A stretch of 64,000 nt of DNA from Heracleum sosnowskyi (lineage: Eukaryota; Streptophyta; Magnoliopsida; Apiales; Apiaceae): NCBI GenBank assembly GCA_030848705.1, contig CM061238.1, positions 58,753,133 to 58,817,132 of the forward strand, given 5' to 3'. A program made the position numbers and the translations under genes. Of this stretch, positions 34,937 to 46,286 are shown one piece after another (within the stretch, counting starts at the first letter, position 1; the number at the start of each line of letters is the position of its first letter). The notes below the pieces were generated by a model, which saw only the letters and a list, made by a program, of their open reading frames with translations, was not told the origin of the DNA and did not search any database.

Positions 34937-35383
34937 CTGAAGTGCAGAAAGACTATGTTCATCAAGAGGATACGGTGAAGCGACGAAACTATAATCAACC
35001 AGCAACTTTCTTTGGCAGACATGGAAATCATGTAAATAGCTCGTGATTTTCCTCCAACTGGCCTCGTAAGTGTGAAGTCTAACACCCTTGTTAGACGTGA
35101 CAAAAGTAAAAACGAAGATACTGAAGATGGATATAATGACTAGAAGCAAAATTGATAGATATATTATGAGTATCCATCTTGCTTCGTAAAACGAATCTAA
35201 AAACCCGATAACAGAGATTATCATTAAAAATGTCCCGAAAGTTAAGAACGTTATTTGAAGAAAGCTTTCGTAATAGGTGGTAACTTGGTTATAGAACCAA
35301 TAAATAATGAATAACAGAAAAAGAGAAATAAGAAATGTCATGACGTTCAAAGCCGCCAACATTTTATTTGCTATTCGAACCAT
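34937..35383 (-). pseudogene. Tetraspanin first exon, unit 1 (second exon absent)
   Basis: ATG at 35383 gives MVRIANKMLAALNVMTFLIS. Three membrane segments are visible (about residues 9-30, 43-65 and 68-95), matching TM1-TM3 of plant tetraspanins, followed by FVTSNKGV and the start of the large outer loop. The exon ends CAG/GTGTGA after SALQ, where plant tetraspanin genes I know have their single intron (before the GCCK block). The second exon with the GCCK motif and TM4 is not found in the unit. The conserved Cys of the small loop is changed (TTYYESFL; unit 2 has TTYCESFL). Only a truncated, membrane-bound product could be made, if any. A TATA-like element stands about 100 bases upstream. 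Confidence 0.8.
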
Positions 35384-35482
35384 GTGTCTTTTCCGCTAAA
35401 GAAAGAAGTAGGGAAATTGGATTTAGAAACTAGAGTTGAGAAGAGAAGATTTGGTGGTGAGAATAACTGAAATGAGCTAAGG

Positions 35483-35490
35483 TATTTATA
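35483..35490 (-). promoter_or_regulatory. TATA-like element of tetraspanin unit 1
   Basis: Sense CCTATAAATACC about 100 bases before the ATG. The same sequence is kept in unit 2 at 36638-36645. Confidence 0.55.
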
Positions 35491-36093
35491 GGTGAAAATA
35501 GGAAGAGTTGTGTTGAATAATCTAATAAGTTAGTAAAACAATAATTTAAAAATGTGCTAAATTAAGGTTAGAGAGGTTTTTAAAAATTAAACAAGTAACT
35601 TTTTGAATATATGAGTTTGTAGTTAGTTTATAAATTTTATATTTAAAATTTTCTAAAAATTATAGTTGAGGTATTTATAGAAAAACTTCCGTCTTTCAAA
35701 TTTATAGATAGGAAGTTCGTGTAAAATTCATAGTCTGTGTCAACATACACGCACGCAGGATTCTGTGAAGTTGAATGCAATTAAAAATCACACTATGCAG
35801 CATCAAATATTTACTGTCGATAACAATCTACTCACATCTAGATCATGCACGTATCTCGCACAAAGTTCGCACTAAACAAATTCAAAACTAAAAAACCCGA
35901 TGATGTTACATACAAACTTCAAATTTTAAAAAAAATGACAAATATATACTCGTGTACACATGTTATGTTATGTTAAGTAATATATATTATAAATCACGTG
36001 GTAGGCATACAAAACCAAATCAAGTAATATTTTCTTAGTTTTATCAAATAACAGGTAATATGGTTTATTAAATACGTTTAGAATTATTCACAC

Positions 36094-36540
36094 CTGAAGT
36101 GCAGAAAGACTATATTCATCAAGAGGATACGGTGAAGCGACGAAACTATAATCAACCAGCAACTTTCTTTGGTAGACATGGAAATCATGTAAATAGCTCG
36201 TGATTTTCCTCCAAATGGCCTCGTCAGTGTGAAGTCTAACACCCTTGTTAGACGTGACAAAAGTAAAAACGAAGATACTGAAGATGGATATAATGACTAG
36301 AAGCAAAATTGATAGATACATTATGAGTATCCATCTTGCTTCGTAAAACGAATCTAAAAACCCGATAACAGAGATTATCATTAAAAATGTCCCGAAAGTT
36401 AAGAACGTTATTTGAAGAAAGCTTTCGCAATAGGTGGTAACTTGGTTATAGAACCAATAAATAATGAATAACAGAAAAAGAGAAATAAGAAATGTTATGA
36501 CGTTCAAAGCCGCCAACATTTTATTTGCTATTCGAACTGT
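36094..36540 (-). pseudogene. Tetraspanin first exon, unit 2 (start codon lost)
   Basis: More than 95 percent like unit 1 by eye. The ATG of unit 1 is destroyed by a two-base loss (plus strand AACCATGTG versus AACTGTG); the next in-frame ATG is the eighth codon (36519, MLAALNVITF). It keeps the small-loop Cys (TTYCESFL). It ends at the same CAG/GTGTGA boundary and also lacks a second exon. Confidence 0.78.
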
Positions 36541-36637
36541 GTTTTTTTTGCTAAAGAAAGAAGTAGGGAAATTGGATTTAGAAACTAGAGTTGAGAAGAA
36601 CAGATTTGGTGGTGAGAATAACTGAAATGAGGTAAGG

Positions 36638-36645
36638 TATTTATA
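36638..36645 (-). promoter_or_regulatory. TATA-like element of tetraspanin unit 2
   Basis: Sense CCTATAAATACC, at the same distance from the (lost) start codon as in unit 1. Confidence 0.5.
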
Positions 36646-37244
36646 GGTGAAAATAGGAAGAGTTGTGTTGAATAATCTAATAAGTTAGTAAAAAAATAAT
36701 TAAAAAATTTGCTAAATTAAGGTTAGAGAGGTTTTTAAAAATTAAACAAGTAACTTTTTGAATATATGAGTTTGTAGTTAGTTTATAAATTTTATATTTA
36801 AAATTTTCTAAAAGTTATAGTTGAGATATTAATATAAAACTTTTGTCTTTCAAATTTATAGATAGGAAGTTCGTGTAAAATTCATAGTCTGTGTCAACAT
36901 ACACGCACGCAGGATTCTGTGAAGTTGAATGCAATTAAAAATCACACTATGCAGCATCAAATATTTACTGTCGATAACAATCTACTCACATCTAGATCAT
37001 GCACATATCTCGCACAAAGTTCGCACTAAACAAATTCAAAACTAAAAAACCCGATGATGTTACATACAAACTTCAATTTTTTTTAAAAATCACAAATATA
37101 TACTCGTGTACACAATTTATGTTATGTTAAGTAATATATATTATAAATCACTTGGTAGGCATACCAATCCAAATCAAGTAATATTTTATTAGGCTCAAAT
37201 AACAAGTAATATGGTTTATTAAATAATTTTAGAATAATTCACAC

Positions 37245-37327
37245 CTGAAGTGCACGAAGACTATGTTCATCGAGAGGATCCGTTAAAGCGACAGAACTAT
37301 AATCAACCAGCAACTTTCTTTGGCAGA
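37245..37327 (-). pseudogene. Tetraspanin first exon, unit 3, end only
   Basis: The last 83 bases of the exon (CAACTTTCTTTGGCAGA side to CAG/GTGTGAAT) are present. The rest is displaced by chromovirus D, whose LTR starts at 37328. Flank GCAGA (37323-37327) is D's expected target duplicate. Confidence 0.8.
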
Positions 37328-38181
37328 TGTAACACCCCCAGATCCGGGGTCGAAGATCTAGGTTGTCATGCTCTCTTTTTCCAACTTAAACACTTGATAC
37401 TTGAATCATAATAAATCAACACACACTGTGACCCCACAATATATATACTCACACAAGTTATAGTCTCAGAAACGAAGTTACATAAATAGTAGTCATATGA
37501 TCCATAATGTAAAGTTATTAGAACCAAAAAGTAATTGCACTAGAAACCTGCTACCAATATGATTTCTACTTGAAACCATAAAGGCGGCGCAAACATTTTT
37601 TCTTGTCCATTAATATACATAAGTCATACTTATAAATAAACCGGAGCAGCAAGAGCTGCACTCTGAACCAACTCAGCCTTCCTACCTACGGTGCTACAAC
37701 AACTCTACAGAACGTCCGTACGTCCCTGACGCGCTTCCGAGCGTTGCGGTAAGTCCTGGCCATCTACCCTAGCTGTTGTGTTGTGATATATATAAAATAA
37801 GCAAGAGTGAGCACTATAGCTCAGCAATAATATAAAGCAGTTTAAATAAACTCTGTAAGCTTTTTATATCATTTGAAAGATTTGAAATCTCATTCGTATG
37901 CAGAATGATGTTTTAAAACAATCTTTTCGTCAAAACATTACCATATAGTTCAAGTACTGTATGAGGTATAATACTTGTTAAAATATTATTAACAATATCC
38001 ATAATCGGTATATGACCAAAGTTACAATGCATTACTGAATTCCAACTGGAAAGGGGAAACTATACAGGGACACGCATTTCAGTATACGATGATCAGTCGT
38101 ATAACCGCTTAACTTCTCTACTAGTAGATGGATAATCCCGAAGGTCATTACCCTTAGTCCCATATGGGCTTTTAATTTGAT

Positions 38182-38395
38182 TGGACAGGTGTCAACCCAG
38201 CCTCTTACGTACTCATGGCGACATCAAGGCCATATCTAGCTGGACCGCGCTTTGCTTGGCCACTTCCGCTAGCTGATTTTATTACCACTGGACCGGTGTC
38301 AACCCAGTCTCTTACGTATTCATGGCGGCATCAAGGCCATACTTAGATGGACCATGCGTTACTCGGCCACTTACACTATCTGCTCTCTAGTTCCC
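38182..38395. repeat. 107-bp tandem duplication in D LTR
   Basis: TGGACMGGTGTCAACCCAG starts at 38182 and 38289; both copies continue with CTCTTACGTA, a CATCAAGGCCATA block and a GGCCACTTMC block. Confidence 0.85.
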
Positions 38396-39172
38396 CGTAG
38401 AATCCTATCTATAACTGGAACAGATGTTACTTCAAGTTCCCCAAGCATATGCTTGTTGATAGGTTTTTATGAACCATATTCTTACTTCCGGAATGATATT
38501 GGAAGTAGGTCACAATATGGGTTGACCGTTGTCAACTGACCTCGATTATCGAGTATAGTTCTTTGGAATCACAACCTGGGAGTTTATTATAAAATATCTT
38601 TAGTTCTGATAAGTCAGAAATGCAAAACATAACTACTTTCGATGAAAGAGGCAAGTGAAATCATCTGTTCACTTCCTGGATTTGATTCCCAGTTTTTACT
38701 GAGTCAAAGGACATTTATTCGCTTTCGAATTTTTTTATTAAATTCAAAATAAAATATTTGGGAACCCCTACTATATTCAAATAAATTTTCTGAAGGTCAG
38801 AAAATATTTTAAATAACTATTGGAACCTTAAATAATATTTAAATAAGGGTCTATGATTTTTAAATCATATTTGGAATAACTAATAAATATTCAAATAATA
38901 AATATTGAATCACTATTCAATTAAATCCCTATTTAAATGAATATTAGAAATAATATTCACTTAATCAAATAAATATTCAAATAATATTTTTAATAATATT
39001 ATTCAAATATAACTCACCTTAAATATCCAAGATATTATTTTTGGAATATTTAAATCAATAATTGAAATATAGCTGTCCCTCGAAACCTCCAGCTTTTTAT
39101 GATAGTAATTCAAAACAAAATAATAATCTGACTCCCGATCTAAGTTTGAAAATACACTACAAGTACTCTACG

Positions 39173-39177
39173 CTTAG
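39173..39177. repeat. Target duplication CTTAG, left copy
   Basis: Matches 44115-44119 at the other end of the solo LTR. Confidence 0.85.
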
Positions 39178-42100
39178 TGTAACGCCCCAAATCCGGAGTC
39201 AAAGGATTTGGTGGTCACACTACATCCTTAAGTAAAACAACCTGTTCAATATTAAATCAACACAATAATATCATTTGCGACCCCAACTCTACCAAGAATC
39301 TTTAAAGGTTATAGTGCTAGAAACAAGAATCCAAAATTCCATTACATAAAATTTTCTTCTTTACAACCATCCTCTTTACATATAATCTAAAACACTAGTA
39401 TAACTTCGATAAGAAGTATACCAGGCAACAATCTTATGCATTATAATATTTAATAGAAATCAACTTTATACAAAACCTATCACCAGCTCCAAATACTCTG
39501 GATCAAAACGTCTTTACGCTAATATCCTTTCCCATCTCTGACCAGCTACACAGACAACTCTCGCCAATATACCTTCTTACTAAAAGGCTAAAATATATAA
39601 AGAAAACAAGTATGAGCGAAAGAATTGCTCAACCGTGCATTATCAAGTATAATATGAAAAATTTCCAAAATAAGCTTTGGATTTTCAAATAAACAAGCTT
39701 TTGTTTTAAACATTGGTAATCTCAAAAATTCTCAAATCAAGTTTGGTAATTTACCACAATTTCTCATTCAGCTTCTCGCAACTGAATAGTTTAAAACACA
39801 AAAAGATTTATATTGGTCGTCACGGTTACCCGAACAATAATAACTACAATAGTATGTAGAAAATATGAAAGAAATATAACTCATACGTCTTCAAGACCAT
39901 AGTTTGAACAAAAATACTAGTTTTGAAGATAACAGTTCTATTCACAACATTTTCTGAAACCAACAACTCTGGAAGGGTAGAATAATCAAGGAGTAAGAAT
40001 GAGCCAACGCGCTCGGCCATGGAAGAAAGAACGTACTTCACGACTTCAATATGGTACCGACTGGATATGCAGTATGAATAAAACTCATCAAGGTAGATAT
40101 CTCACAATTGCCAATAGAATCGAGGAAGTGGATTTTGACTATTTGAAATCCATTATACTACAAGTAAGTGGGTTCAGCAGGATTGAAACCCCTTCTTATT
40201 AATCAACGAACCAACAATGATAGTATCAGATATAATTTCTGATAAGAATAGAATATGTTCTGATAATTCCGATAATAATCAAATGCCATAAGGAAGTGGC
40301 TTCTAGACAATTCGAGTTCAATATTTGAATTAGAATTGGATTTCTATTTTATTTTTAAAACACAAGCTTAGGCTGCTGATCAGTCACACACTAACCCCGA
40401 ACAATGCACACAACAAAGTCCTACAACTAGGATCCTTGGCCATCTTGGCCATAATTCATAATGACCAAGAATTTGGTCCGACCATTATTGGTCCATTTAA
40501 AAACATTCCAATTTTATATTATATACGTTTGGTGTCAGTACAATTGACAACCTTACTTCGACAATCAGGTGTCGGAAGGATCGACAACCTTAATACAACA
40601 ATCGCTGGAAAACTCACGTTCCAGGAAACAATTCAACTATGAAGAATCCATCAAGGAATAACAATATAATCTAGTATCGACGAGATCGACACAATATTGG
40701 GAGGTGCACATGAAAAGCGACAATATAATAAACATCGACGAGATCAATGCAACAACTGGGATAATAATGAAGAATACACAATAACATGCATAGCAAGATA
40801 AGTACACAATGACAGGGTGCAATAGTTGCAAAAGAGCTTCAGCTGCTCAATATCAAATGAAGTTCGATAAATAGATTCGAAATGGTTTCAATGGTACATA
40901 AGTACACAATGACAAGATTAAGTCTGATATGAAACAAACATTATGACATCAACAGAAATTGCAACAGCTCAATATAGGGTAGGGTTCAAAGAACTGGCTC
41001 TAGATGGCCTCAACAGTACAAATTATCATATTATGGAAGAATTAGTTAAGATTCACCAATTTGGTAAGTGACAAGAAAGTCAAGTTCGAGTTTAAGGAAA
41101 ATTCAAGGTGAAGTTTATAAATAGGGAAAACAAGGGTTTACTGACTTTTGACAGAAATAGTTTAAGTCCTTCCAAATATATACTTATAATAGATAAGCCT
41201 TGTATTTGAAGGAAATAAACTCAATCATGCATAACATATATGAGTTCGAATCAGGGACTGGATCAGACAATCACTTTTAACAAGAAAGGATAACAATGCT
41301 TGCATAGGTGCAAGATGGAAAATAGAACACTTGTAGAACAAGTACCACAACTTCAGAATTTAAAAAAATAACATTTTACCCTCATAGGGTTCACAAGTTC
41401 CCACTCATCTAGGGTTGGCAATATTCCAACCTAATATTTTTAAATCAAGATTTTTGAAAGAAAGCCTTAGTATACGGCCCATAACTATCTTTTAAATCGT
41501 TTCAATACAATAATTATATTTTTCCAATCAACATGAAAATATGAATCTAAACTCAAAAGGTATAAAAAGAATACTCGTCAATTTACGAGATTAAATCATA
41601 CTTGCAATTTAATGCAAAGAAATAGACATTTGGAAATTCAGTGAAAAGTATTCAACTTGTATAATAATAATTCAAGATAACATCACTCAATAATATGTGA
41701 AAGGAATAGACACTTGCCTCTGGTCCTTAGCTATTTCGTAAGGCTGGGATAATACGATTCCCTCCTTATTCTGTCTTATCGCACGATTCTCTATTTCCGT
41801 CCTTCTTCGATCTAATGCTCTTGTGTATACCACGATCCTACCGTTTTGAATCCACGCATCGATATCTCTGTTGGAAGAAAATACTTGCAAATGTCCTCTA
41901 CGGGTGTTGACGTTCCCTTGGTGTTAAATTGCCTCGCAAATAACCCTATCAGTCGTAAACAATACCTCATCCTTCTCCGACGTCTTTCATTTAGCATACT
42001 TCGATAATGTAACTTGTCTCGTCCAATAGCCTCTATTGCATAGATAACCATGTTTCAATTGATAGAATAATCATGATTAACTAAATAAATAATTCACGTA

Positions 42101-44114
42101 TCACGCTCGTCAAAAATCCTTATAATATAAAAGTCAACATCTAAGTCAACGGTCTCGTAAATCTCATTTTCTAACAATACTGACAAATTTCTATTCCAAC
42201 TACCCCTCGTGATAACATTAGACACGACCAAAGTATTTAAACAAGTCTCCAATCACCTATTCGTATTTATGACTCACTAACTAGATAATTCACATAATCC
42301 ACATAGCACATTTTATCATTTAATTGTGATAAATAAATCACATAAGCCTCGTAACATATAAGAAATAATTTTAGAAAAATATTCGACTCTCATTTCAAAG
42401 AAATTAACCTCAAAATAATTTTAGGTCAAAAATCGGATCAATTATCCCAATATAAGGATTTAAAAACAATTTAATCAATTAATATAAAAATTAATTGACT
42501 AATTCCAACACTCCAACTATTTTTAAATAAATAAACCAAGCTAGAAAATAATTAAACTTAATTTTAATTAATTAAATCTAATTAATAATTAATTATTAAG
42601 AATTAACTTATTAAAAGAATTAATCAATTAATTAAATTAAATAATTATTAATCAAAAATAATTAAAATAATTACATTTAATCAATTTTCGGATTTAAATA
42701 AATATTTGTAAATTTATAAAATTTTCTGAATAATAAAATATATTTTTAAATCAAAGATATGATTTTTAAATTTTTTTTAAACTAATTTAGAATTATCTTG
42801 AAAAATAATTCTCAGAAACAGTTTTCAGAAATAGATTAGGGTTTCGGGTCGAGGAATTGGGTAAACGGGTCGCCAAGAACGGATATGGGTCGCCAAGAAC
42901 AACCCGCCGCCGGCGGAGTTCCGGCAACTCGTTTCCAGAATCCGGCGAACCCAACCCACACGTTTTCGATCTCCAATCATCCACAACTCAATACCACACA
43001 TCCACACTCAAATATACCAAAAATCAACCGAAATCCGACTTAAAGCCGGTCGTTTCGCAAAGAACACGGCGACCATCGCTTTTACGGCGACTCAAAAATA
43101 AACACCAAACTTTGATTTCTTTACATGCAATGACTCTAAATTACACGATCTACACATTGGTATAAGTATCAACATCAACCGCTTCTCGAAAATGAAAATC
43201 CGGCCAAAATCACATGAACTCCGACGAGTTTTTAAAATTTACGATCTAATCGATTTACAACACCAACATCCACAAATATGGTATCAAAACACTCCTTGAA
43301 ACATGTACCATCTATCCCAATCATCAATTAGCAAGAATAATCAAGAACAAAGATTTCCCCAATTTAAATTAAATAATTCGAATTAATTAAATAATTAAAA
43401 ATAAGAAAAACTTAGAAATCATACCCACACGAATTTTGATGATGGATTTGGATAGAGGATGATGAGAGATTCGATTAGACTACTAGATCGTCGAAATCGG
43501 ACTTCGGTAACGCCTTCAAATTTGTGTTTGATTCTCAAGAACACGAAGAACACGGTTCAGAGATTTTTATAAATTTAACAATAAATAAGCTCGATTATAC
43601 GCAAAATAATGTACGATACGCCTTTTTATATTAAACGGAAAATAATACCCCAAACGACATTTTTGGATCGATACTGATCCACTGGATCACTTTAATATGA
43701 ATAAATAGAATACACATTTTACGAGGCGATAATTATCCATAATATATGGATAACTATAAGAATCGTTTAATAATAGATATACGAACCAAAATACCTCTAT
43801 TACGAATGTTCCCGAATATTTTCCACTTTAACGAATGAAATATTGGTACGAACGATATACCAATTTCCCGAATAATTAGGGAACGAACTAAATTTTCTTT
43901 TCGATAATTAAAATAAAATAAAATAGAATGAAATCCTTTTAAAATAATTTCTAATCACCACAAATATTCACATAACATCTCAACATCACATCTTTGACCA
44001 TTTAACGGATAACTCAACGCATTTAAACAGGTAAAACATTTAATAGATTTTTGATATGAAAATAAAATTTCATTTTACATCAAATATAAACACGTAATTT
44101 TCCTGGATCTTACA
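39178..44114 (-). repeat. Solo LTR (4,937 bp) in the LTR of chromovirus D
   Basis: Plus strand starts TGTAACGCCCCAAATCCGG and ends TGGATCTTACA. Perfect 5-base target duplications CTTAG stand at 39173-39177 and 44115-44119. No internal domain, primer site or second LTR is present. It is from the same broad LTR type as D and LTR E (compare TGTAACACCCCCAGATCCGG at 37328). Its middle is A/T-rich; a GC-richer leader-like patch is at 42840-43110. Minus-sense by comparison with D. Confidence 0.85.
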
Positions 44115-46286
44115 CTTAGAGCCTTTATACACCTTGGTTTATATCTAATATACTCATAGCATATAAACCACAAACTATTACGAAAGATTTAAATCAGTAT
44201 ATAAATTAATTCGTAAAACATTTAAAACATTTAAACAGTTTATATCACAATCTCAACAGGTTTAAAATACAACAACATCTATATAAGATGTAGGGTTTGG
44301 AAACTTGCCTGAAACTCCTGAAGTAGTGGTAATGGGGGCTCGGGAGTATGCTCGACGATCTATAATAAGATATACAAATACCGATCAGTCCCCTAGAACC
44401 ATTTAATGTGCTATAAAACCTAAGCACCAACGTAACTCTTAACGAAAATCAAATGTCTCGTTCTTGGTTAATTATAACCCCATGATAGTCTTTAAATGCT
44501 TAAGTCAAACGTTTGGTCGATAATCCATTCACGAAACCAAAGTACTTTAACGTTTCTAAGTCCATGGTTTTAACTATCCCCTTAAGGGTTTTTCACTTGC
44601 GCAACTTTGGTTCCCGCATTTTTATAAAATCGAAAAATTATCTTTTTAACACGAAACCTTCTCGGTTACCTTGCTAACTGTCCATAATATTTTTCACCTT
44701 AGTTTCATTGTCTATATACATTTTTAAGGGGCTTGACCATAAGTTCAAAGTTCACATAATGGACAACTTGTTTTCCTGAAACTACTTTTACTAAAACGGG
44801 TGTTTCTCCTAAACCGTAAATCGGATCGATGCGATTCTTTTGCCAAAACAAACTAAAAGATAAGATCTATACTAAAATGGGCAGTTGGTATTTTTGTCAT
44901 GTAATTTTGGAACCGAGGCTACTGTCGAAACATGGTTAAGGAAATTTCGACATTACAACGACGTATATCTAACGTTTCCCAATTTATACTACTCCAAACA
45001 ATCATCCAACACAACCCAATCATCAAAACTTCATGTACGTCATCTAAAATTACTCATGATCTTTAATCAACAAGTCAAAACCAAAATCTACAAGATCATC
45101 CATCAAAATAATCATTAAACATCCACCAAAACCAAAGATTCAATCTTTCATTCAACTAACATAAACTAACACCAAACTAATCATAATAATCAAAGTATAA
45201 CTAAAGGTTTGAGATGTTTATACCTTTATTGATGCTTGGTATACACTAACAATATCTTAACTATCCTTGCTTGATCTTTATACAACCTTAGTTTGCTTAA
45301 ACTTTAAGAACAAAATCAAGAACGCCATAAATTACTATTCAAACACTATTCATGCTCATCTTACAATCAAGATTTGAACATGATATCATCCATGGATGAA
45401 GCTAGGATTTAGAGGATACCTTAATTTAGAAATGTGAGAACTTTTGGATCCATCCTTGTAATTTTTGGTGGAGGCTAGCTTGTAGAAGTTTTTTCTAATC
45501 TTTGGTAGAAAACAAATGGGTTGAATATGATGAAGAAATGGGGGGGGGGTGGAAGAGCTTGCTTGGTTAATTGATTTATTTTCTATTCTTTTTGTCTAAT
45601 AAAAATAAATTAACACACTTAATATCTTGTGGTTAAAATGCTATTAAGTCACCCAAGGACACTTGTCAAGCATTGGATGATTACTTTATCAAAAATGGTG
45701 ACAAGGTGGTGATGCCTTGAACTAAAATTGTGACAAGGTGGTGATTCATCACCTTGTCATAACTAAACCACTTCTCTTTTCTTGTTTGGTTTCACATGGA
45801 TGCTCTTATATGTTGCACTTGATGATCTTGCATGTTACTAATCCTTTTGTTAGTGTTTAATCCATAATTCGTTACACTTTCGCTTTGTTTCTTAATCTCG
45901 CTATAAGTTCGAGTGATTTCGAAAACGTTTTGTTGCACTAATTCTAGGGGATATCCTCTTGATCTTTTATTACCTTTGTTTAATATTTGATCATGGATTT
46001 TTTGTTTTCTTAACTCTCTCATAATGATCAATTTATAAATCCTCGACTGTCCGATGAATAGTAGAATAAAATTAAAGTTAAATCTTCGGATTCTGATCGC
46101 GTTTACATTCACTTATTCCCCTCACACATCAATAATATAACTTCGGAATATCCATTCCATGTCTCGTATATATGGTGGTCTAAAAATTTTCTTAGTCAGA
46201 AAATTTACTATTCATCAAGGTCTCAAAATATTACAAAATTTGGGGTTATTATAGTCTCCTCTTCATAAAAGGATTCCGTCCCGGAA

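Larger units (their letters stand above)
34348..37327. repeat. Tandem array of about 1.16-kb tetraspanin-containing units
   Basis: AGTTGTGTTGAATAATCTAA starts units at 34348, 35506 and 36661 (spacing 1,158 and 1,155). Units 1 and 2 are whole; unit 3 stops at 37327 where chromovirus D is inserted. Each unit holds, read on the minus strand, a promoter region, one tetraspanin first exon and about 580 bases of downstream intron-like sequence. The left side of unit 1 is cut by LTR E, so more units may exist outside. This is the only non-transposon DNA recognised here. Confidence 0.9.
37328..46253 (-). repeat. 3' LTR of chromovirus D (about 3,984 bp without its nested LTR)
   Basis: Sense starts TATAATAACCCCAAATTTTG at 46253 (TG changed to TA) directly after the purine tract that follows pol, and ends GGATCTGGGGGTGTTACA at 37328. 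It is interrupted by the solo LTR 39178-44114. It contains a 107-bp duplication (38182-38395) and a G11 run near 45541. No protein gene in it. Confidence 0.85.

Noticed and set aside
35400..35505. Possible complete tetraspanin gene
   Set aside because: Only exon 1 is present in each unit; the expected second exon (GCCK block, TM4) was not found between units.
40437..40642. Short frames at 39999-40202 and 40436-40642
   Set aside because: Inside the solo LTR, not preserved in LTR E.
42857..43165. Plus-strand frame in a GC-richer patch
   Set aside because: Leader part of the solo LTR; no recognisable protein and different from the related LTRs.
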